Shown: one piece after another, positions 1-10,480 of the stretch
Layout of the letters: every line of letters starts with the position of its first letter
Numbering within the stretch: position 1 is the first letter of the stretch
Assembly (NCBI GenBank): GCA_014338405.1
Contig: JTDE01000309.1
Span: 240,855-304,854 of the forward strand
Reading direction: 5' to 3'
Length of the DNA: 64,000 bases
DNA from: Paragonimus skrjabini miyazakii
Lineage: Eukaryota > Platyhelminthes > Trematoda > Plagiorchiida > Troglotrematidae
The notes under the pieces: model-generated
The model's input: only the letters and a program-made list of their open reading frames with translations
What the model was told of the DNA's origin: nothing
Database searches by the model: none
Made by a program: the position numbers and the translations under genes

Positions 1-395
1 TGATCAACATGTACTGTAAGCTTTACGAATATCACAAGTGCGTCCGCACGTGTGTTCGTTTCACATGTGATGACGTAAACTCAACTGCATAGTTCACTGT
101 TACACACAACTGCAATACGCTTCGTATGACGAGCCAAACAGCTTGTTAGGGCGAACAGCAATTCATGCAGGTTATGAAACTGCTATAATTCTGGGACTTG
201 TGGTATACTCAAGCAACGCACAGATAGCTTGCCATTCTAGAGAATGTGTGTTTACAACACCCACTGGAATGATCAACCCGGCAAACCGACATATCAAAAC
301 TGAACGTAATTAATATTGAGGCAAGCTGTACGTCACAATGCCTCGATTTATACCTCTACCCTGTAGGTCCCAGCAGACGTTTGTAAGTCTAATTC
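1..395. other. no recognisable feature
   Basis: I see no gene, repeat unit or long frame in this AT-rich stretch. The last part may hold badly decayed upstream sequence of the Penelope-like remnant that follows, but the similarity is too weak to annotate. Confidence 0.5.
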
Positions 396-1340
396 TACGC
401 ACTGTTACAGAAGAGGTATATTGATGCGATTATGTGCCTACGATTGTTATAAAATCGATACTGACATCAGCAACTTGTGGCTCAAATGTATTACTGAGTT
501 ACACCTAAATTTGTAATTCTCCTTAGAGATCGAAATGAATAGCCAGGTAGGCTTTTCAGATGTACGTTTACGTTGCTACGCTGAAGGTTCAATTCAGCGC
601 GCGCTATACAGAAAGAGTACGTGAAATGGTCAGTACATTCACTTTAATAGCTTCGTACCAATCGCCTTGAAAAGAAATCTAATTAACTGTTTGACGTACG
701 GGGCCGTATTAATTTACACGGACGATAACATTACTGAAGAACTGGTTAATAGAAAAACGCATGCAACAACGGAGTGAAGGAGACCAGCTGGAATTGGCAG
801 GAAGGAAAACTGTACACATCAAGTTAACCTTCAAGAACGATACGCTAGCAGAACCTATCACGCAAAGGCTCACGAGTGTAGTTACTACAACAATTTGCGC
901 AGCCAAGTCACGTGCCCACTGTTCGTCCATTCCGGTATTGTGCCCACGCCCAAAAGACATTGTCTGTTTCTGCAGCCTCATTCTGTGCACACTCATTCAC
1001 TTGTTCTTGTAAAACCAGTTGTGTTGACCTCACGACCAGACGCCTATCTGAACTAGTCCGTCAACACCAATCAGCTTGTCTCAACAGTAAAATAACGGAA
1101 CCTGTCAACAGTGTAATATTATCGCACCTGGTGGGATCGATTCACTCCGTCAATGTGACGGACGCATTTCGACCGAGATATCGAGTTAATGCAACCCAGT
1201 CGGAGGCATTGAAGCGTGGATTCTATTCACAGCTGAGTCTATTGGAATTCGACTGTACCACCGACTCATGTGTGCCCAGAAACGTCTCGTTCAGGCTTTG
1301 AATCTGCCCTGGCCAACCCTTCACCCTGTTGGCCTGTCAA
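396..1340 (+). pseudogene. Penelope-like element remnant, copy 1 (RT C-terminal part plus GIY-YIG domain)
   Basis: Broken 3' half of a Penelope-like retroelement ORF, whose intact form joins a reverse transcriptase to a GIY-YIG endonuclease. Near 405-430 the DNA still reads roughly RYIDAIMCL, where copy 2 (35.6-36.7 kb) reads RYVDDIICIL, so the catalytic YVDD has become YIDA. At about 520-610 the frame reads FSLEIEMNSQVGFSDVRLR, almost identical to copy 2. Several stops and frameshifts follow. From 912 a second frame of 129 codons carries the endonuclease: SFTCSCKTSCVDLTTRRL, then NSVILSHLV and NVTDAFRPRYRVNATQS. In the GIY-YIG core the second conserved glycine is Asp and the first tyrosine is Cys, so the domain should be inactive. 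The C-terminal tail is still readable to about 1340 in another frame. Family assignment rests on residue patterns I recognise and on the internal match to copy 2. Confidence 0.82.
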
Positions 1341-1520
1341 GACCCATTTTTCCAGTGTGACATAACTGACTCTCCTCATTAACCACCCGTTCCCTGTTTA
1401 CCCTTTAATTAATCCCCTGCAAAACGTGTGATCTAAATATGGTGAATTTAGCCTGCTGATGCGTCAGTGAAAACCAGGTTGTTAGCTGTACAGTATTTTC
1501 CATGAGTTAAATGTATCAAG
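1341..1520 (+). other. Penelope-like 3' flank with hammerhead-like CTGATG motif
   Basis: This block downstream of copy 1 aligns with the block downstream of copy 2 (about 35465-35640, minus). Both have GTGTGAT followed by TAAAT, an ATTTAG, a CTGATG motif (1456-1461 here) and then TATTTTCC. It is therefore part of the element, not host DNA. CTGATG resembles box 1 of a hammerhead ribozyme (CUGANGA). The expected GAAA box and stem II cannot be drawn convincingly here, so a ribozyme is only a hypothesis. Confidence 0.5.
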
Positions 1521-2527
1521 GTAGAGGGTATTCAAACAACCATATTTTTGCTATCACTGTAAATTTACACCAGCGCTGATTTACCTACAAGCTTTACGCG
1601 AACGAACACGCACGTTTTTCCTTCTCCGTGTTCGCTCGGTGTGCTACCTTACACAAGGACAATGAGGCTTCGCACAAGCAAACGTCTGATAAATTGGGTG
1701 TTACTCAAATTACGACGTTCACCAGGGTGCCTGGTAAATCACTTAGCGGGAAACGACCGGACTGGAACTCAGTAGCACGCACAGTCCTCTTTTGCTATCT
1801 GGATTGTTCAAGAGAACAGTTCACAATGAGCTGTGGACATGTGTACAGCAGAAAGATGAGATGTTGACAGCTAAAAGCTAACGTATCGGTAAGCACTGGG
1901 GGTTTGGTTGATCTTACTTGAATACAGCTGACATTAGGACGGCTTTTAAAACCCGGTGGATCTAAAACCTTCCCATTTCAAGAGTGTCGTAGTAGCTTTG
2001 AGCTCATCATCACTGCACATTTTAAGACTAAACAGAGTGCAATACCGGATCACGTCCTCGTGAGGCAACCGTGTTGTCCACTTTGCTATTATTCGTGACT
2101 GCCCAAGACGGTTATCAGATGAGCGATGTTGTTTGGAATGATTCTAACAGCTTTGTTGAGATTATTTAAATTTGCACAGGTCACGTGTTTATCTGCCTGT
2201 CCAAGTCAGAATACCAACAGCTTTAGGATCACGCCGTGACCACTACTCAACGCGATCTTGATGGTCACCACGCTTTCTTCTGGGGTGTTACCGGTAGTGG
2301 AAGAGGTGTGTGTTAGAAATCACGCCGAGTGACCGAAACTTTCTAACAGAATTTACCTGAACTCAACTAACACGTGTAAAATGGTTTATGTTACTGTACA
2401 GGCTACACCATATATCGTCAAACTAACTTGAACTTCATTAAAAATGGATAACAGCCGCATTCACGTAGACAATTCAGTCAACTCCTATCGGATAAACGTA
2501 TCATAATCAAGATCCGCTTTTGTTAAA
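1521..2527. other. no supportable feature
   Basis: I recognise no gene or repeat here. A 79-codon frame near 1628-1867 is within chance length. Short CACG-rich pieces near 2210-2330 look vaguely tRNA- or SINE-like but do not align well enough with the SINE copies elsewhere in the window. Confidence 0.45.
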
Positions 2528-2638
2528 GCTAGTAAGCAGTACACATCCATACCACGGCTGAGTTGTGAACTCCGGCTACGCTTTCATAACCCAACCCTAA
2601 TGATAAATGCGTCATTGATCTCACAATAGGCAGGACTG
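2528..2638 (-). repeat. tRNA-derived SINE, decayed copy E
   Basis: Read on the minus strand, this begins CAGTCCTGCCTATTGTGAG and runs through GGGTTATGAAAGCGTAGCC and GGAGTTCACAACTC. It is the same order as copies A to D (AGTCGTGCCTAATGTGAGG, GTTGCATCATGAAAGC, GGAGTTCTAGCCC). The A-box region is damaged (ATGACGCATTTATC), so it is unlikely to be transcribed by RNA polymerase III. The 3' half past the GTGTACTGCTTACTAG block is missing or unrecognisable. Confidence 0.65.
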
Positions 2639-4719
2639 AACTCATAATGTGCGGGCGCCCAGTCACATTCGCTCAGTTCAGGTCAAAGGAACGTAAACCA
2701 ATATAGATTTCTTTTTTATTTGGGTTGAAAAAATTTGGTGTAGGATTCTTAGTTAATACAACAATTATCGGAAACTATACACACCTGAAACAACCAAGGT
2801 GTCTCTTTAATGGTTGATTCGAATACTTGATCATGCCTACTGATCACAAGGGTAAGTACAATAAGGCTCAGTGTAGTTCGGTGGTCTCTATAAAAGCATC
2901 ATCAAATGATTTAACTATAATGAAGAGATTTGCGGGAAAAGCCTTGGTCATATTTGGGTCAAGAAACATTCCGGGAAATGGGTTTGAGTGACTATTATCA
3001 GGGTGTGAAGTGGCACCCTGAAAAACAGGGATTAAACACACGGTTAGACAAACGTGAACAACACAAGGTAGTAGCCCGTGGCCGGTTTCAAACTTGCACG
3101 TACAGCGTGTAGCTTTCAGTTACAACTCGATACATGCAAACTTGCTTAGTATGATTTCATCCGGAGAAAGCAAAGCAAGTTGCTAATTTTACGGTATCGG
3201 ATGAATGCATGACATTCACAGAATAAATCTCATCCACGAAATATTTGTATAGGCAATCCTGTCACTCTGTCAATCTTTGATTAATGTTGGTTTTCTTGAT
3301 CATTGCATGACATCAGTAATATGGAAAATGAGTATTTTATTAGACGGACGACTAAGAAGCAACAGGTTGATACATAATATAAACAAGCATATCAGACTAT
3401 GGTACATTCAGCGTTATCGACAATGAGTTATAGTTGTTTGTAATGATAACCCACAACATCGCCTGTGACAGATCAGTCCAAAAATGAACATGTGAAAATT
3501 GTGGGTTCGGTGGTTCGCAGATGGAATGCAGATTCCAACAAAACCCTAACGGTGCAGTGTAAATAACGCCTACTCTCTGATTAACTGAAAAGAGCACATT
3601 CGTATCTCTTGGTCCTCTCGTTCCTGACCGGAACCAAATATAGTTGTTGCAAACATTCTTGTTGATTATAACATCACAAAGATCCCCTGTTCGTCGTTGA
3701 AACTTTATACAGATTCTTAAGTTGTCTCTGACTACTGACTGTTTACCTGGACCGGCTAGACAACCCGTTCTTAATCCCTTTCTCAGAATTTGTTTCAAAG
3801 AATCTTGAACTGCATACACCTAAGCATCCGTGGTCACCGTTTCAAACTAACCGACGTAGCAATATAATAAACAACTAAGGAGCCCATCGCCAACATAAGT
3901 TTTAAGCATTTGTTTGTTTGTCCATAACTAAGATGTGTCAACTCCATACTACCACATATGACAACAAAGTTGTTGATGTTTACAGAGTAATTTCGTGCCG
4001 ATTATGTTACCAAGTCCGCTTTTCAACCAAGCAAACCTAAGGGGGTTTGGTTAGACGAAGTCGTGGGCGGTGTGTTGGCTAACCTTATTAGTCGGTGATT
4101 AGCGGTTGTGGTGGGTACAGCTAATTGGAAATGAGTGCACTATTCAGTATAGGTCATGTAACTGACCCACAAAGCAACCTTGGCAAATACGACTACATTC
4201 GTTCACTTATCATAAAAGCACAAACGTGCAGCGAACTGTTTGCCTAAACGGTAACGATTACGTACTAGGTTCGTTCAGGTCGTACCACGTCACCTGCTCT
4301 CTAGTATATTTCGTCCGGAAGGGTGTATATATACATTTCTAGTTTTAACAACCCTCACAGAGAGTTGTAGATAATCCAAGATGTAACTTTTCCGTTGCGC
4401 AGATTCCCGCTCTATCTTGCATTTGTCCTCTGTCACAACAATTGCATGAGTTCTGCGGTCTTGAAACGACGGATGGATCAAAGTTGATATCAGCCTTTCA
4501 GTTGGTTCTCGGACATTTGTTGACATACAGAAGTAATAAAACGGAACTTCTAACGGATGAGCTCAAAGCAGGATCAAAGTGGGAAAATAACAGCAATGGT
4601 TTTAGGGTAAACATTGTGCAGAGGAAAAACATACATGGTCATCGTTTTCACAAACCATTATTTCTGTTCGCATATACGGACTTTAACATGTTAATCATTA
4701 TAAGTTCGCAACACTCGGG
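2639..4719. other. no supportable feature
   Basis: No recognisable gene or repeat. A 140-codon minus-strand frame (3397-3819) is the longest here. It resembles no family I know and is within chance length for this many frames. Confidence 0.45.
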
Positions 4720-5035
4720 ATGCGCGATCAAATGGTCGACTACTCATGGTGCACAGCCTGCGATGGTTGGGTCACGTCCTCCGTATGTCATCCGAAGGAT
4801 TACCGTACCGCGCATTATATAGTGAGACCACCAACAGTTGGGTGAAACCACGTGGTGGTCAAGCAACAACGTGGTCACGAAATATGAAGACCCTGACTGC
4901 TCCACTGAGTAGAGTGGGTAGGTGTCGCCTGCCTGGATGGGGTCCTCGTCACTGTTGAGGTGAGCTGCGGCCTAAGCCACAGTACCTTTTGGTCAGCCTC
5001 ATGGCTGCTGTGATGATGATGATGATGATGATACT
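4720..5035 (+). mobile_element. 3' end of an RTE-type non-LTR retrotransposon with (ATG)n tail
   Basis: The frame at 4746-4958 reads SLRWLGHVLRM, then LPYRALYS, WVKPRGGQATTWSRNMK and SRVGRCRLPGWGPR. This is the C-terminal end of the pol ORF in endonuclease/RT LINEs that are abundant in flukes. The ORF stops at 4958, followed by a short 3' UTR and a TGATGATGATG run at about 5011-5033, matching the simple-repeat tails of RTE-clade elements. Only the last ~70 codons are present, as expected from 5' truncation during target-primed reverse transcription. The frame is intact over this stretch, so it may be younger than the element at 8.6 kb. Confidence 0.82.
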
Positions 5036-5224
5036 TATTATAGGACGGTCACATGCTTATAAGTTCACTTCCTGAGACGGTGTTAACATACAAACTGATG
5101 CCAGCTCGAAGTTCTCAGTCGATCATCAGCATAATTTGAGTCAATTACTTGCGTTTTATTTTACATGGAGTGATATACTTCACTGAATTACCTAAACACA
5201 AAACATTAAAATACTAGTGTATAT

Positions 5225-5400
5225 GAATGTCATTTATGAGAAGGCGCGACTTCAGGTGGATTCGAACCACCGATTCGAAGCGTTGACCTCTGACGCTCAC
5301 CCGCCCTATTGTCTAATAAGGAATCAAGCAAATGATCCGATGGTTCGACTGCTCCGGTGGGGTTTTTCAGGCCGTTCAGGTTGGAATCCATTAACTCCAT
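5225..5400 (-). repeat. second short repeat family, inverted copy with tRNA-like T arm
   Basis: On the minus strand this reads ATCGGATCATTTGCTTGATTC, then GGGCGGGTGAGCGTCAGAGG and GGTGGTTCGAATCCACC. The last string is a perfect 5-bp stem with a 7-base loop and an exact B-box core (GGTTCGAATCC), so tRNA ancestry is possible. I cannot fold a full cloverleaf. The first block recurs in opposite orientation at 5640-5700. Confidence is for a repeat, not for its class. Confidence 0.6.
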
Positions 5401-5439
5401 AGAAAACAGTTAGAAGGGCTGTCAACTTTTCCAAATATG

Positions 5440-5560
5440 AAACTTCCGAGCTCTTGAACTGACTTCATGTTTCAGTCGGCGTGGCACTTGCCATATTTGG
5501 GCACGCTGTTTCTGCCGCTGGCTTGACTCTAACCCAAACCCAACGTTTTCACAATCGCGT
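5440..5560 (+). repeat. second short repeat family, partial copy
   Basis: This stretch (CCGAGCTCTTG, then TTGCCATATTTGGGCACGC, TGTTTCTGCCGCTGG) aligns in the same orientation with 5733-5840 (TCGAGCTCATGG, ATGCCGCATTTGAGCATGC, TGTTTCTGTCGGTG). It is the 3' part of the repeat whose fuller copy follows. Confidence 0.55.
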
Positions 5561-5639
5561 CTCCTCTCGATTGATCTGCCAAAATGCTTATAGGCAATAT
5601 AATTTCTGCGGGTGGATTTCGGCAAAAACTGTTTGAGAG

Positions 5640-5840
5640 ATCCTACCAGGGCAGTTGGGCCATCGGATCACTTGATAGATTCCGTAAGAAATAGTAGGAT
5701 GCGTGGGCAACAAAGTTTGAAGGTAAACCATTCGAGCTCATGGCGAACCTTTGTAGTTCATATAGTAGACAACATGCCGCATTTGAGCATGCTGTTTCTG
5801 TCGGTGTTTGAAATCCAGCTAAAGCCCGTATTTTTAGCAC
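5640..5840 (+). repeat. second short repeat family, fuller copy
   Basis: The 5' block GGGCCATCGGATCACTTGAT matches the inverted copy at 5225-5400 read on the minus strand. The 3' block from 5733 matches 5440-5560 directly. The T-arm-like part seen in the inverted copy has decayed here to CCATTCGAGCTCATGG. The local order is inverted copy, partial copy, full copy, so the first and last lie head to head. Confidence 0.55.
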
Positions 5841-8600
5841 ATTTTTAATTAACTACTCTTTCAGACTAACTGTCAAAAAACTGATTTCGTCTAGCAACGA
5901 AAGGCGTTACTTCGCTTGGTCCAGAAGAGGTTCTGACTTCTACCAACCGTGAAGCTGCATCCTACCATTTTGGGTTGAGCACAATCGAACATTTGCTAGC
6001 ACCTCACATGTGCCACCCACCTCACAATTAGCGTTCTTCATTTGCCAGCGATCATCCTTTCCTATCGTAATGGCTTCGACACTATTGTAGAGTTAACAAT
6101 ATCTCCTTTGTCACAAGGACCCACCATAATTTAGAACTTACAAGTAGGATTATGTAAGATGGACTCTGCAGAGATATTCTGATTGATCTCATCGGTTACG
6201 ACACACGGATTATTGTCAGTAGGCACGCACTGGTTGAAATAAGCGTAAAATAGGAACGGATCACCGACTACATTAGGAATAGCGCACGGAACTATTCACA
6301 CTCGAATGGATCGTCATACATTAAAAAATTCATATTTTGACTAGATCGAGCAAATAATTACCACTGCAGACACTGTTGATCTGACAGTCAGGCATCCGGC
6401 GTAAATAAAAGGAAGCTACTATGTAGTCTGAGAGTAAACTAAGACAACAGAAAGAAGTAAACCTGTGTAAAAAGCATAATTAAAACATTCAACTATTAAT
6501 AACAAGCATTTAACGGATAATATAAACTCAAGAATACAAACCCTCAACACCATGGTAGTGACAGTTTGACTATCATCAGCTTTTTTTACATGGTGTGCCG
6601 CAACGGCCTCAGCAAAAGATAAAGTATATTTATTGGTTGGGCGATACAGCACACAAAAAGCTTTCTCCACTTAAATTACATGTCCCGTTTCTCCCAGACG
6701 TAGTGTGAAGGAAGATCGGCTGTGCCGGCTTTGGTGTTCACCGGCCAATTTGGAATATGCTCCGACATATTAGGATTTACATGGCATTTCGATAAAACTT
6801 TTAGGTGCACGATTCTAGCCCGCATCGAAAGAAGCAGTTAATCACAAACGTCTGTTCGTAACCTAATGCTCCGTAATAATAGTACTTTGTGCAATGATTA
6901 AATTCAACTGGGATTGTTCACTGATGTTTTGCTCGTTGAATGCACTGAGTTCTATGAAAATCTGTGGAACATCTACGTGGAAAACGGGAGCCGACTGACA
7001 TGACTCTATCAGGTGTCTGATAGCAAGCAAGCGAACTTTATCTCGAGACATGACACGGGACTTCAATGACAGGTAATTCACAACTGAAAACGTTAACATA
7101 ATCTTTGAACATATTAACTTCTCTTTTCTTATGATTTGTTTTCGGGGTCATCAATACTTCAGCGACTTCTGGGTTTCTACAGAGTGTTCACCCCGTAGTG
7201 GCCTTGAGCGGTCAAATTATCGAAATTCAAACACGCATATAAAACTTCACTATTTTCAAGCAGTTCAGCTAGGAGTAACCAGTTGTTCTACCATTACTGA
7301 TGATTCATGTCACTGTAAGAGCACAGCGTCATTAACTGTTATTGCAAAGCACTGTTATATCAGTACTTAAACTTGCCACTACATTGTAAGTTACACTTTG
7401 TCTTCATAATATTTGCTTCCAGTATGAAGAGAAATCATTGATGTATACAAACTGAGTAGATCAAAAATCGACAAGCTGACAAGGTTAAATCAAAGTTGCT
7501 AGCGACCATCTTACGAAATTCCGTTGGTTGATACATAGTGACAAGTAGGCAGATTGACGTGCGTTTTATTTTCGGTGTAGAAATGGCTTATATTTTGTTA
7601 TCGTCAAACACTGCGGCGCAAAAATGTTGAACATATTCAGTTACAGTGGGCATCAGGGATGCTGAACACATCGATATGAACTGCAACTGGAGGCACTTCC
7701 ATCCACTTTTGCCTACCCTACAGTATGTCGTATTTAGGTCAAAAGCTGACTACCTAGGAATTGAACACAGAACCTGATACTGTCGATAAAACTTACCGCC
7801 AAATGTTTGAGGAATCGTAATCTTGCGCAATTGCGACCGGTTGAGTATGTTTGCATCACCAGTGGAAATATATGTCAAGCTGCCGTGGCCGTATACATGA
7901 GTAACTCATCCTGCATCCGGTCGCGTCAATGTTAGTGTCAAATCTTTCGTGGTGTCAGCGTGACAAAATAGTTTGCTTTTATACTCATCAATACCTTAAA
8001 GTTATGTTAGGAATGTGGATAATAAAATCAGTGTGGCATGCTTGGTACCTACTACCGCTTGCCGGATGCAGATAAACATGATCCACAGTAGATGGATCCG
8101 TTGAGTAGAGAACGAACCTTTCTATTCGAGAAATACAATAATTTTTGGCCACTGGCACTTACGACACTGCTTCAGAAGTTGACGCAGAGTGAAAATGTGG
8201 TCAACACATTTTCGCCAAAGACTAAGCATTGCCTCTTCTGCCTAATGTCCGCTTCCCAAGATTCACAGTGCCAATACATTGTAATAGATGCCAAAACACT
8301 AGTAAGGACTAAGGTTAAAATCAGTCTGAACCATGACGCGGTGTGACGGCTTGCGCATCTCGATGACCTATTGAGTTAACTCGACCATGTGGCCATCACA
8401 CCGATAGAGTGACTCATGCTAGGCAGGCAACCAGGTAGAGGTCCGACAAATCACAATCTCATGGCTCTACGAGTTAAGGGTTGGAAGAAGGTTAGCATTT
8501 TTTTCCGAAAAATTACCAGTTATTGCACACTGCCACCCACCCTCTGCCTTGCGGCACAGACTTGTGAGCCACATACAAGCATACATATTTACAACAGCTA
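5841..8600. other. no supportable feature
   Basis: No recognisable gene or repeat. One 37-base stretch (7386-7422) begins GTAAGT and ends TTGCTTCCAG, the size and shape of a flatworm mini-intron, but the flanks have no long open frame. Frames at 6419-6670 (minus) and 8092-8346 (plus) are of chance length. Confidence 0.4.
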
Positions 8601-8609
8601 TAATACCAT

Positions 8610-8855
8610 ACTGTTTAGGCTGTGTCACACTGTAAACCGGGTTGCCCTATCTGCTGCACGCAGCAGGGTTAATAAGGGAAAACAGGCTACTGTTTATCAC
8701 TTCCACATTGTCGTATCAGGTTTGGTTTCTAGGCCTCTCCAAACCCCCATTTCTAGGACTCGCTCGGCAGGTCCTACGACAGATATAGCTGATCATAGTA
8801 ACACTGTCCCATCTCTTGCTAACCTGTTCACCCTCGTCCCTTGCCTAGAGATGAA
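8610..8855 (+). mobile_element. 5' region of the RTE-type LINE
   Basis: This leader lies directly upstream of the endonuclease ORF. It belongs to the element because 58652-58790 carries a related copy: both have AAACCGGGTTGCCC, then ATCTGCTGCAC and a GGCTACTG or TGCTACTG block. The 5' boundary is uncertain; the match starts near 8618, and 8416-8610 may or may not be element. Confidence 0.6.
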
Positions 8856-9720
8856 ATGCGAATTAATATAGGTGCTTTCAACGTTCGCACTCTAACACAG
8901 ATAGGTCAACAGGTCGCTTTCGAACGAACGTTGGACTCGTTTACTGTTAATGTCTGCTACAATTCAGAAACTAGAATCCAGAACAATAATCAACGTATGG
9001 AGCTAACAACACCCGCACTGTCTGCCCAATACTGGTTATACACTTTAGGTGATTCCATGAACGTCGCTTTCGGTCAGACTGGTGTAGGTACTGTCCTAAA
9101 CACCACGGCCGCAGCTGCAGTGATCGATTGTTTTTCCGTTAGCAGTAGACGTTGTGCCGTCCGTTTGGCGGGTTATGTAAAGGCCAGCTCTAAGCGCAAG
9201 ACCATCAGCAATTTATTCATTGTGTCTGCTTATGCTCCTAGTGACTGTACTGACGTCGGCATCATGGATACATTTTACTGGGATCTGGTCGCTCTCCTTC
9301 GGTCGACACATGTTTCTGGTACAGTTCTTCTGGCCGGAGATATGAACATCCAGGTCGGCCACCTTGGTAAAGTCGTCTGGTTTAGGTGGCAAGTTTGGGA
9401 TGCCATCACACTCAGATAATGGCGGGCGATCGTTGCAGCTGTTCACCAATTATGAGCTATTTTTAGCCAGCGCTAGTTTTAGGCATCGTTCGCGTCATTA
9501 TTATATTTGACGCCACCTTTTACCAGTCGAAAGTGGTCCCAGGCAGACCACACAATTGTTAGTTGTAGGTGGCGGGGCTCCTTACAAGACTGTCGTTGGA
9601 TTGACATTGTGTTAGTGCGCTGTCGTTTCTTTTTTACTGTTATTGCCCAACGGCCCCACCGATTACAACGTCTAAAGTTGAGAAACTGGCCACGGCATCG
9701 GCAAATCATGCGAACCAAAC
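8856..9720 (+). pseudogene. LINE apurinic-type endonuclease domain, frameshifted
   Basis: N-terminal endonuclease of a non-LTR retrotransposon ORF, which nicks the target so that reverse transcription can start. From the first in-frame ATG (8856) it reads MRINIGAFNVRTLTQIGQQ (motif with the catalytic Asn), then SETRIQ (catalytic Glu), SAYAPSDCTD and LAGDMNIQVG (catalytic Asp/Asn pair). The first frame stops at 9419. The next frame continues the family pattern (HSDNGGRSLQLFTNYELFLASASFRHRS, shortened here), hits an in-frame TGA near 9509, and after another shift reads SQADHTIVSCRWRGSLQDC. The closing SDH motif is replaced by a W-IDIVLV-like string. Two frameshifts, a stop and loss of the terminal His make it inactive. 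Confidence 0.85.
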
Positions 9721-9739
9721 TAGTCTGAAAAGCAAGTTT

Positions 9740-10085
9740 AGCTATCTTCACCCCGATGATTTTAATAAATGCCGGTCCCAAATCTCACAGGCCATTCCTG
9801 AAGCAATTACTTTATCATGCGGCACGGAGGCTCGTGGATAAACATATACTGGGTCTTAGAGTAACTCTTAGAGCTGTTAGAACCCAGAAGGAACATTCCC
9901 GCTGATGGTGCATATGACAGTTTCCAGAGGAATGTCCGTAAGGAGCATAGTATCATCGCCGATCGTGAGGCTTGGCTAATGGAAAAACGTATGGAAGTGG
10001 GAAGTGCTTTTGCCTCAGGGGATACTGGTTGACTTTTCACGTTCAGTTGTGTCGCTGGTCCAAAGTGTATGGAATGAGAAAAGGG
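9740..10085 (+). pseudogene. LINE linker between endonuclease and RT, decayed
   Basis: The expected linker between endonuclease and RT follows, with frameshifts and stops. Recognisable pieces include an ISQAIPEAI-like string near 9785 and, near 9970-10035, an EKRMEVGSAFASGDTG-like string followed by LFT. The latter resembles the usual stretch just before RT begins in this LINE group (a glycine-rich turn, then RLF or SLF). The family pattern is lost soon after 10085. Confidence 0.55.
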
Positions 10086-10109
10086 CGGTACCCACTAACC
10101 TAAGACAAT

Positions 10110-10480
10110 TCTGAAGACTGAGAGGCATCCATCTGTGGCGTGAGGTCCAAGTTTACAAGGCGACAGTGATGGCCTCATTACTGAACATTAGTCAAAATTG
10201 GCTGTGCAGGGTAGACGATGTGAGACGTCTTCGCAAATCCGGCCACTAATATCTGTATAGGGTCGCTAGCATCGAGTGGCAACAATGCACAAGCAACGAA
10301 GAGATCAATAGGTGAATATTTGGTAACGACTTCCGAACAACCCCTTTTGTCCAGTCCCTACATTTACGAAGACTACGATGGATATGCTATATAATGGGAA
10401 CGCTAGGCAACCGTCTGCCGGTCTGACGCTGGAGCAGACTGACATGAGGTGTGAGATGGACAAGTGATGATCCGGTCTAG
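10110..10480 (+). pseudogene. LINE RT C-terminal domain directly after linker; catalytic core deleted
   Basis: The frame reads LRGIHLWREVQVYKATVMASLL, then WLCRVDDVRRLRKSGH, IEWQQCTSNEEINR and LHLRRLRW. These match, in order, the C-terminal region of fluke RTE-type pol (LRHLWRRRDI, VYNAAVRSVLLYG, RVEDMRRL, VSNAEVR and LRWLGHVLRM). Stops interrupt the frame. The roughly 1 kb that should carry the RT finger and palm motifs, including PQG and FADD, is absent between about 10085 and 10110. The element therefore suffered an internal deletion, distinct from the usual 5' truncation. Confidence 0.72.

Noticed and set aside
3397..3819. 140-codon minus-strand frame
   Set aside because: No known motif; a donor-like CAG/GTAAAC lies inside it, but the acceptor is poor. 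Frames of this length are expected by chance in 128,000 codon positions.
5231..5300. tRNA gene on the minus strand
   Set aside because: The T arm is perfect, but no acceptor stem, D arm and anticodon arm of proper length can be drawn, and related pieces nearby show it is part of a repeat.
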